In this document: positions 58,101-64,000 of the stretch, piece by piece
How positions within the stretch are numbered: position 1 is the stretch's first letter
Layout of the letters: every line of letters starts with the position of its first letter
From: Geosiphon pyriformis
Taxonomy: Eukaryota; Glomeromycota; Glomeromycetes; Archaeosporales; Geosiphonaceae
Length of the DNA stretch: 64,000 nucleotides
Direction of reading: 5' to 3'
NCBI GenBank assembly: GCA_016748015.1
Contig: JAAOMT010000675.1
Coordinates: 365,341 to 429,340, forward strand
Made by a program: the position numbers and the translations under genes
The notes under the pieces: model-generated
The model's input: the letters and a program-made list of their open reading frames with translations, nothing else
Told to the model about the DNA's origin: nothing
Database searches by the model: none

Positions 58101-60320
58101 CTATGTATAATTTTAATTTTTAATTTATTTAATAAAACAATGGGGTGCTTGTTAGAATTGTAGAAGATAACTCAAAATTTCTTCATTTTTTTGGAAATAT
58201 AAATGTTTGGTAAACAGATTTGTTTATTAGATTCAAAGATTTGTTAAATAGTAATAGGTTTTGAGCAAGTGTAGATTTCATAATGTTTTCCAAAAAGTAA
58301 TATAATAATTGGTTAAGAAAATTGAAGAATCTGGTAAGATTCATTCTGTATATTAAGAGCTATATTTACTGGAACTGTAAATCATTCAGTTGAACCAAAA
58401 TTTTGTATTTTTTTTTCACTTTTGCTTAATTTTTTTCTGTTACTAACTAATTATAACTCTAAAATGTTAATTAAGAGTAGATAAATTGCTTGAGCAATTT
58501 TTTCAGCATGTTTTATTCTGAATAGTTTTTCAGTTTCATTTTATAGCATAATAGTAATGTTTCTAGTGTATTTTGTATTTATAATTTTTCCTCTAACATT
58601 GATTTTTTTGCTTGTCAATAATAATCAAGACGCAATTTGAACTATTGCTCTTGGTAATATTTTAAAAGCAATTTTTAGATTGATTTTGGTAAGAGATTTT
58701 GGTTGAAAGACCAAAGTATCTTTGCCAAGATATTATAGGTCATATCTTTTATCAATTTTATGAGCTTTTTTAGGCTTAATTTCTTGACCATTATTGTCAA
58801 AATATTTAAGTTGTAGAGCTGATTGATTCTTAGTAAAATAGATTAGAGTTGTTGCAATTTTTTCTTCTTTTGGCTTAGATTTTTCAAACTCAATTTTTTT
58901 CTGGTCATTTTTACTGGACAAAAAAGTACTAAAAACATAACATTCTGAACATTATTTGTCATTATAAAGCATAATGCATTTTTTACATAATTAAATATTC
59001 ATTTGTTTTAATTGTTGAATTTAAACTTCTTAGATTAGATAAGTGTGACTTATAATTTGGTAATATGTTTCTATTTCATTTTTATAGTTAAATCTAGCTA
59101 ATTCTATAGTGTATTTAATATATTTAGTTTCTTTTATTTGGTAGATATCTTTCTATGTGGCTCTATTAATTAAAGTCATTATTAAGTCAAAAATTATTTC
59201 AGTATTGTAAAGGTAATAGTAGAGTTTGTTAAGAATACTGTTGTATGCTGCATCAAAAAGTGTTTTTTTTCTGATTTTATTAAGATTAATAGGACATATT
59301 GGCAGATTTAATCATATATTTTTCCTCTTATTACAATATCAATCCAGTTGCATTCTTTTGGTAACATATTTCTATATGTAAAACAAAGAGTGTTATTCTA
59401 TTTTCTATTTTGTTTGGAGTATCTAAATTGTTTTCTATAGCATGTTTTATAAAATTAACAGATGTGTGTTTCATATTTCTCTTCTGGGAAAATACAAGCT
59501 TCTATTAAAGAAAACTTTTTTTGCAATTCTTGTATTTAAAAGAAATATAAGATAGTTGTTTCTGAGGTTCTAGTATAGAGTATCAAACTTTATTCCATTT
59601 ACTGGTTTCTTCAAAAATCTTTTGTTCTGTTTTTTTTGCCCAATTAAATGTTAATTTAAGAGCCATATATGTTTTAATAATTGGCATTTTTTTTTCTTCT
59701 TTAAATTTAAATACTGGGGCTTTTTCAAATTGTTTATTAAAAGTACTATAGGTGACAGATACTCTGGTGTATTGTTCTTAATATGAAATTTTTAGTTCTT
59801 GGGTTTTTCAATCTAGATTTGTATTGGTCTTAAGAAGCCAATTGTTTCTGATAAGAGTTTAGTATTAAAATGCATCTATGATTAAAACTTTGACTAGAAT
59901 AGTAATTCTATTAATAATAAATAGAAAATTGTTAATTTTTCCTACTGAAATTTTCTTTATGCCATTTGTTGTAACAATTATAGTTTGAGCTGGTTTGTCA
60001 ATATTTTTTTCAAGCTGTTACATTAATTGGTAAGTAATAATACTTTTAGCAGATCTACTGTCTAAAATTAAACAGATTTGTTTTTTTTCTACTTTAGCTT
60101 TAGTATACATAGCTATGATTGCTTTTTGTTCATTAACTGCTGTATTGCTAAGTAGAAATAGTGATATATTAGCTTCAAATTCGAATAGAAATATATTTAA
60201 AAGGTTGGTATTTTGGGCAATTGGAGCTGGTGGAATGGTATTACTGGAAGGATTTGATCTTGTTGCTGCAGTTTTATCTTTAGAAAGTTCAGTTTATTAA
60301 AAATCTTATTCTTTAGACAT
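55130..60320 (-). pseudogene. nested element pol (protease-RT-RNase H-integrase), inactivated
   Basis: Protease near 60050: LDSRSAKSIIT, where the active-site DSG reads DSR. Reverse transcriptase about 57150-57900: CNAPVIF, then VVVYFDNTDVYS in place of the YLDD box (second Asp is Asn), GHIVSKNGVLPNSE, and ELRRFVGLASYY. RNase H about 56600-57000: VTNASH (Asp to Asn) and AAVI-stop-AVKHF (Trp lost). Integrase about 55250-56200: LLLDQKTHF, SQTNRLVEHFNKTLCE with catalytic Glu retained, then KAEKQ-stop-SEKFEHK-stop. Stops correspond to Gln (CAA/CAG), Trp (TGG) or Arg (CGA) in recognisable motifs. Part of the 58-60 kb region could not be aligned by eye. Confidence 0.8.
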
Positions 60321-60839
60321 TGTTAAATAATTTGGTTAAATATAATAGTAATTGGGTTTTTGCTAACCAAAATTCTGGAAAACTAATTGATTATTTGAGT
60401 TAATTTTGTTGTTGATATTCTGAAAGCAATTTTGAGATGTGAATTGGTTTTGTTGAATCAATTTTTAAGCAGAGATTTGATATTGTTAAATAGATAGTGA
60501 TTGATATTGCTGAGCTGATAAAGATTGTTGATATTGTTATTGCATTGATTATGAAGCAGATTGATAGTAACTGTATTAATTTTGTAATCTTGATGAGTAA
60601 TAAGTTGATGGTAGAGATTGGTAATAAAATTGCTATAATAAAAAGTAATATTAATTGGTCTTGTTTTGCTGGTTTTGTTGTAATTTTCTGCAATCTCATT
60701 TTCAATGTCTTGGAATTTTACAATAATGACAGCTTTGTAATTGATTGTTGGATAATAAAGAGTAGTTGTTTTAATTGCATTGTTGAAGTAGCTAATATCT
60801 TTGTAATTATTGCTGTTGTTGTTAATTGGTGAAATAATT

Positions 60840-62155
60840 TTTGACTTTCTTTGTGAGTTGGTCAATTTTCTTTTCAGCTTCTAAGCTGGTTTTTCTAATA
60901 GCAAGATTTACAAGCTTGGTATAATTTGCTTTTTCTATTGTCATCTTATAGTTTTTTATATGTTAAATAGCTGTTGTTAAGTTTGCTGGAGCATGAGAGC
61001 AAACTTTTTTGATTAATTTATCTTTTAATCCTGCAATAAACTGATCCAAAATCTGAGCATTGAGATAATAATCATTGGTTTCTAATTGTTAAATTCATTT
61101 GAAAAGTTTGTTGAATTTTTTAAGATAGGTTATAATAAATTTAAATGGTTCTTGTTTAATGTTTTGAAATTGGTTTTGGAGTATAATAGATGTGTTGTTA
61201 TTAATAAATTGTTGTAAAAAAGCATTTTTAAATGCTTGCCAATTTTTAAAAGAGTCAGTTAAGTTTTCAAACTATTCTCTTGCTGTTTCTTGGAAAAAAT
61301 ACAAAATTGCTTTTAACATTCTTATTGCAGTTTATCTATTTACATTTTTTGCTTTCTGGACTTTGTCAAGCTATTCTTGTGAATTAGTGTCAGCATTTTC
61401 TTCTGTGAATTCAGTAATTTTTGCAATGTATGTAGTTGCCATTTTTTCTTTATTTTCGGTAGTTTTTTCTTGTTCTAATTTGGTTTCTTCACTTTTTAAG
61501 TTCTTTAAATGATTACTTTGATTTTTTTCTAAGTAATCAAAAAAATTAGTGCTGGTTAATATTGGTTTCTGCTGTTGAATAGGACTTTTAGATGACTGAA
61601 AATCTTTTAATCTTGAAAACCAAATAAGTGGTGAATTAGAGATTTGTAGTTGAGCAAGTGAAATTAAAAATAATGTAATAAAAAGTGGTAATTTAACACT
61701 GGTTCTTTGTTTTGGGGTTTGTAAGTGTTTAACAATTATTTTTGGTGTTTTTAGAATGTTTGGAGTGGTTCCTGAGTGTTGTTTTAATTTTTGTTGCCTT
61801 TGTTGCTTGTTTTAATTTCTAATTCAGAATTAAGAAAGAATTTAAATTGGACAGAGTATTTTTTTTCACAATATTAAATGATATTGTAGTTAAGTTCTTG
61901 AAAATAAGTGTTAAGTGTTTGACTATTGAAATCTTCAGTATTTAGGTAAGAATAGTGTAGCAGGTTTTTGTATAAGTTGTATTTGACTTCTGAAATGTTA
62001 TAGTTTCCAAAAAAATAATTGTTGATACAGTTTTTGATGTACTGGTAGAATGTCTTTTTAACAATTTCAATTCTGTTTGGAATGTTGAATCTCTGCTTGC
62101 AATAAGTGTAAATAATTTGATAATATTTTAGAGTTGTTGTGTTTAGTGTGATCAC
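60840..62155 (-). pseudogene. nested element gag, inactivated
   Basis: An ATG at 62155 opens a 93-residue frame. Further along, the retrotransposon gag core is recognisable at about 61000-61470: ENLTDSFKNWQAFKNAFLQQ, then FQNIKQEPFKF and FNKLFK. Two in-frame TAG codons (GAA-TAG-TTT and GAA-TAG-CTT) sit where Trp is expected. No CCHC knuckle was found by eye. Confidence 0.7.
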
Positions 62156-62187
62156 TACTTTGAAGCTATTATTGCTATATTATATTT

Positions 62188-62201
62188 GTGAAAGAGCACC
62201 A
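62188..62201 (-). other. primer-binding site of the nested element
   Basis: Minus-strand TGGTGCTCTTTCAC, two bases inside the 5' LTR. The leading TGG complements the CCA end of a tRNA; I did not identify which tRNA. Confidence 0.55.
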
Positions 62202-62203
62202 AA

Positions 62204-63154
62204 TATTACTGAAGGTTTTTGGTCTCTTTTTTTAAATGCTGTTAGTGTCTGTTTGTTGTGAATTTATGTTTTTTAGAAGCTAGTGAACCTCTAATAATTG
62301 AATTTATCTTTAAATTATCTTTTATAATTTGAACTGCTAGGCTTATAAGTAGAATAACCAATTTTATGCCAGTTACTTTATGTAGTTATGTTGTAGTAAA
62401 TATCAACTCTTTTCCAGAAATTGCTCATCTAGAAGCTCACCAAAAATGTGTAGTTATTTTGCTATAAAAGTTAACTCTTTTACAAGAATCTTGTCTGTAG
62501 GCTATCTTAATAATTATGCTAAGAAAAGTAAAAAAAAATATAAAAAAAATAAAAAAAATAAATTGTTAAGAAAAACGTTTTCTGTCCAGGCCTGAAGTCA
62601 TTAACAAATTATTGAAATTAGTATCTAATCAATTTCAAAAATATTAGTTGGATTTTTGTGAATTTCAAGTATAATAATAAAAAATTTGTTTTTCGAATAT
62701 TTGATTTTTATTTGATTTTTAAAGGTATGTAAAAGATGATTTGTTTTAATTAAGATATTTAAAACAAAATACATTTTCTTGAAAAAAAAAGCTCTTCTTT
62801 TATACAACTTGTTATAATACTAGTCTTTGAACTTGCACTTTTCTCTTTGCTATAATTTTAGTGAACTAAAGATATATTTCAGCAAACTACAAGTTATTTC
62901 TACAAACTATTGATTATTTCGACCAATTTCTGCTAATTTCGGCGAATTTTTGAATATTAAATAGTTTAGAGTATTGTGTAATTTAATCATCTTAATTTTT
63001 ATAGTACAAATCGAATTATTAATTAAATAATAATATTTGATAATTTGATTAAATAATAAGTAATAATTAAAATAATAATAATATGTACTAATTGATAATA
63101 GAAATTATAAGGATAATTTCATGCTAATTAATAGCTAAAATTTTACTGGTAACA
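62204..63154 (-). repeat. 5' LTR of the nested element
   Basis: 951 bp direct repeat of 53336-54289. Outer end TGTTACCAG; inner end GTAATA, a C-to-T variant of GTAACA. Confidence 0.85.
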
Positions 63155-64000
63155 ATGTTCTTCTTAGCAATGTTTTTTGGAAGTTGGTTTCTATTATTGG
63201 TTTTATTGGATATGTATTGATGTTTATCTCAACTGGTAATATTGCTGTTTTACCATAAACAAGTTTAAATGGTATTGTTTGTATAGTATCTTGCTTCATT
63301 ATCCAATAAGTAAATAGTACTGATGGTATAAATAAATCCCATTTGTTTTGGTTTTTTTGGCTGATTTTTGCTATCACTTTACACAATATTTTGTTAAATC
63401 TTTTTACTAAGTCATTTGTTTACAAATAATATGATAACAATAATGGTTTTTTGATTCCAAATCTTTGACTTAATTTTGTTAATGTTCTGTTTACAAAATG
63501 AGTTCTTTGATCTAATAATAATTTTTTTGAACATCTGTGTTAACAAATCAAATTTTGATAGATAAATTTGGCTATAAATTTTGTATCTGCTTTTTGAATT
63601 GTTTTTGCTTCTAACTATTTTGTAAGATAATCCATAGCTACTGTTATGTAACAATTGCTTCTGCTGGTTATTGTTAATTGTCCAACCAAGTTAATTCTAA
63701 TTTAATCAAATGATTGTTTTATTTTGATTGGTCTTAACAGTTTACTGGGTTTTGTTTCTTTTTTTTTTTGACAAACATTACAATTTTGAACATATTGAAT
63801 AATATCAAAATATATAGATGACCAATAATATCTTTTTTTGGTTCTTTTTATAATTGCTTCTTTATAAAAATGTCCTGCTGTTGGGTTTGAGTACATGTTG
63901 AATAGTATTGTTTTTTTTTCTGATTCTGTGATAACTCTAAGTGGTTAATCTAGATATATTTTGATTGTTGTTTTATGTTGTTTTATTCTTTTTAAGATAA
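63155..64000 (-). pseudogene. outer element integrase, zinc-binding and core domains
   Basis: Minus-strand sense: AGHFYKEAII, RYYWSSIYFD and CNVC (zinc-binding region), then LLLDQRTHFVN with a core Asp, then YYL-TAA-TNDLVKRFNK, where Gln is a stop and the catalytic Glu is Lys, and LVYGKTAILPVEI. Ends at the nested insertion after RRT. The protein continues at 53331. Confidence 0.85.

Larger units (their letters stand above)
53336..63154 (-). mobile_element. nested full-length Ty3/gypsy LTR retrotransposon (9.8 kb)
   Basis: Two direct repeats of about 950 bp (53336-54289 and 62204-63154) flank an internal region with gag, protease, RT, RNase H, integrase and a third frame, in gypsy order on the minus strand. 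LTR ends are TGTTAC...GTAACA. The flanking target duplication is ACAT at 63155-63158 and ATAT at 53332-53335 (minus-strand sense). The primer-binding site and polypurine tract are in the expected places. The insertion sits within the integrase of the outer copy. Reading frames are nearly indel-free but full of stops. Confidence 0.88.
51284..64000 (-). mobile_element. outer Ty3/gypsy element, partial, split by a nested element
   Basis: On the minus strand, integrase runs from the window edge (64000) to 63155, is interrupted by the 53336-63154 element, and resumes at 53331 down to about 52900. An accessory frame and a putative LTR follow. The frame reads on across the insertion point (RRT then YKLIEIL) once one copy of the 4-bp duplication is removed. 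Gag, protease and RT lie outside the window. The copy is dead by many transitions. Confidence 0.8.

Noticed and set aside
51284-64000. Alternative genetic code with TAA/TAG as Gln
   Set aside because: TAG also stands at Trp positions and TGA at Arg positions, one copy has CAA where another has TAA, and the host genes in the window use TAA, TAG and TGA as normal stops.

Overview
The window is eukaryotic and looks fungal. It is extremely AT-rich and carries short spliced introns (about 40-150 bp, GT..AG). Gene content includes two F-box proteins, a MATH-BTB protein, flotillin, an HP1-like chromatin protein, a pair of fungal-type seven-helix receptors, and many dead retrotransposons in very AT-rich intergenic deserts. 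The mixture, and the style of the LINE, the Ty3/gypsy copies and the 28-29.6 kb orphan family, suggest an arbuscular mycorrhizal fungus (Glomeromycotina, Rhizophagus-like). That assignment is inference. Most real genes here are multi-exon, so exon coordinates were rebuilt by hand from splice signals and reading-frame continuity and are given in each entry.

Layout. 0.7-1.1 kb: small two-helix membrane protein (-). 2.0-3.8 kb and 10.7-12.5 kb: two paralogous 7TM receptor genes (-) with the same seven-exon structure. Between them lies a class 3 lipase-like gene (+, 7.3-8.8 kb) whose nucleophile position is Gly, and an assembly gap (9561-9870). 15.1-16.2 kb: F-box gene (-). 17.2-17.6 kb and 22.7-23.2 kb: two small promethin/LDAF1-like membrane proteins, flanking a degenerate RNase III-like protein (+, 18.5-19.6 kb) and a MATH-BTB protein (-, 20.7-21.9 kb). 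26.7-27.1 kb: a short non-autonomous hAT element with perfect 8-bp target duplication. 27.6-29.6 kb: a 16-bp minisatellite, then a three-exon gene (-) of an unnamed, possibly PD-(D/E)XK-like family. 30.4-37.1 kb: near-complete non-LTR retrotransposon (-). 37-41.4 kb: AT desert with two exon-like fragments. 41.4-42.7 kb: seven-exon HP1-like gene (-) with chromodomain and chromoshadow domain. 43.7-45.4 kb: second F-box gene (+). 47.0-49.0 kb: seven-exon flotillin (+). 49.4-50.5 kb: fragments of a divergent histone H2A-like gene (-). 51.3-64 kb: a Ty3/gypsy element into whose integrase a second 9.8-kb gypsy element has inserted.

Main observation. The LINE and both gypsy copies keep long alignable reading frames with almost no indels but are riddled with nonsense and active-site changes. 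Nearly all those I could read are C:G to T:A transitions: Gln to TAA/TAG, Trp to TAG, Arg to TGA, Asp to Asn, Gly to Arg, His to Tyr. Most fall at CpA (TpG on the other strand). Even the target-site duplication of the nested insertion differs by such a change. This is the signature expected of RIP-like hypermutation. An HP1-like gene lies in the same window, but a link to the mutation process is speculative.
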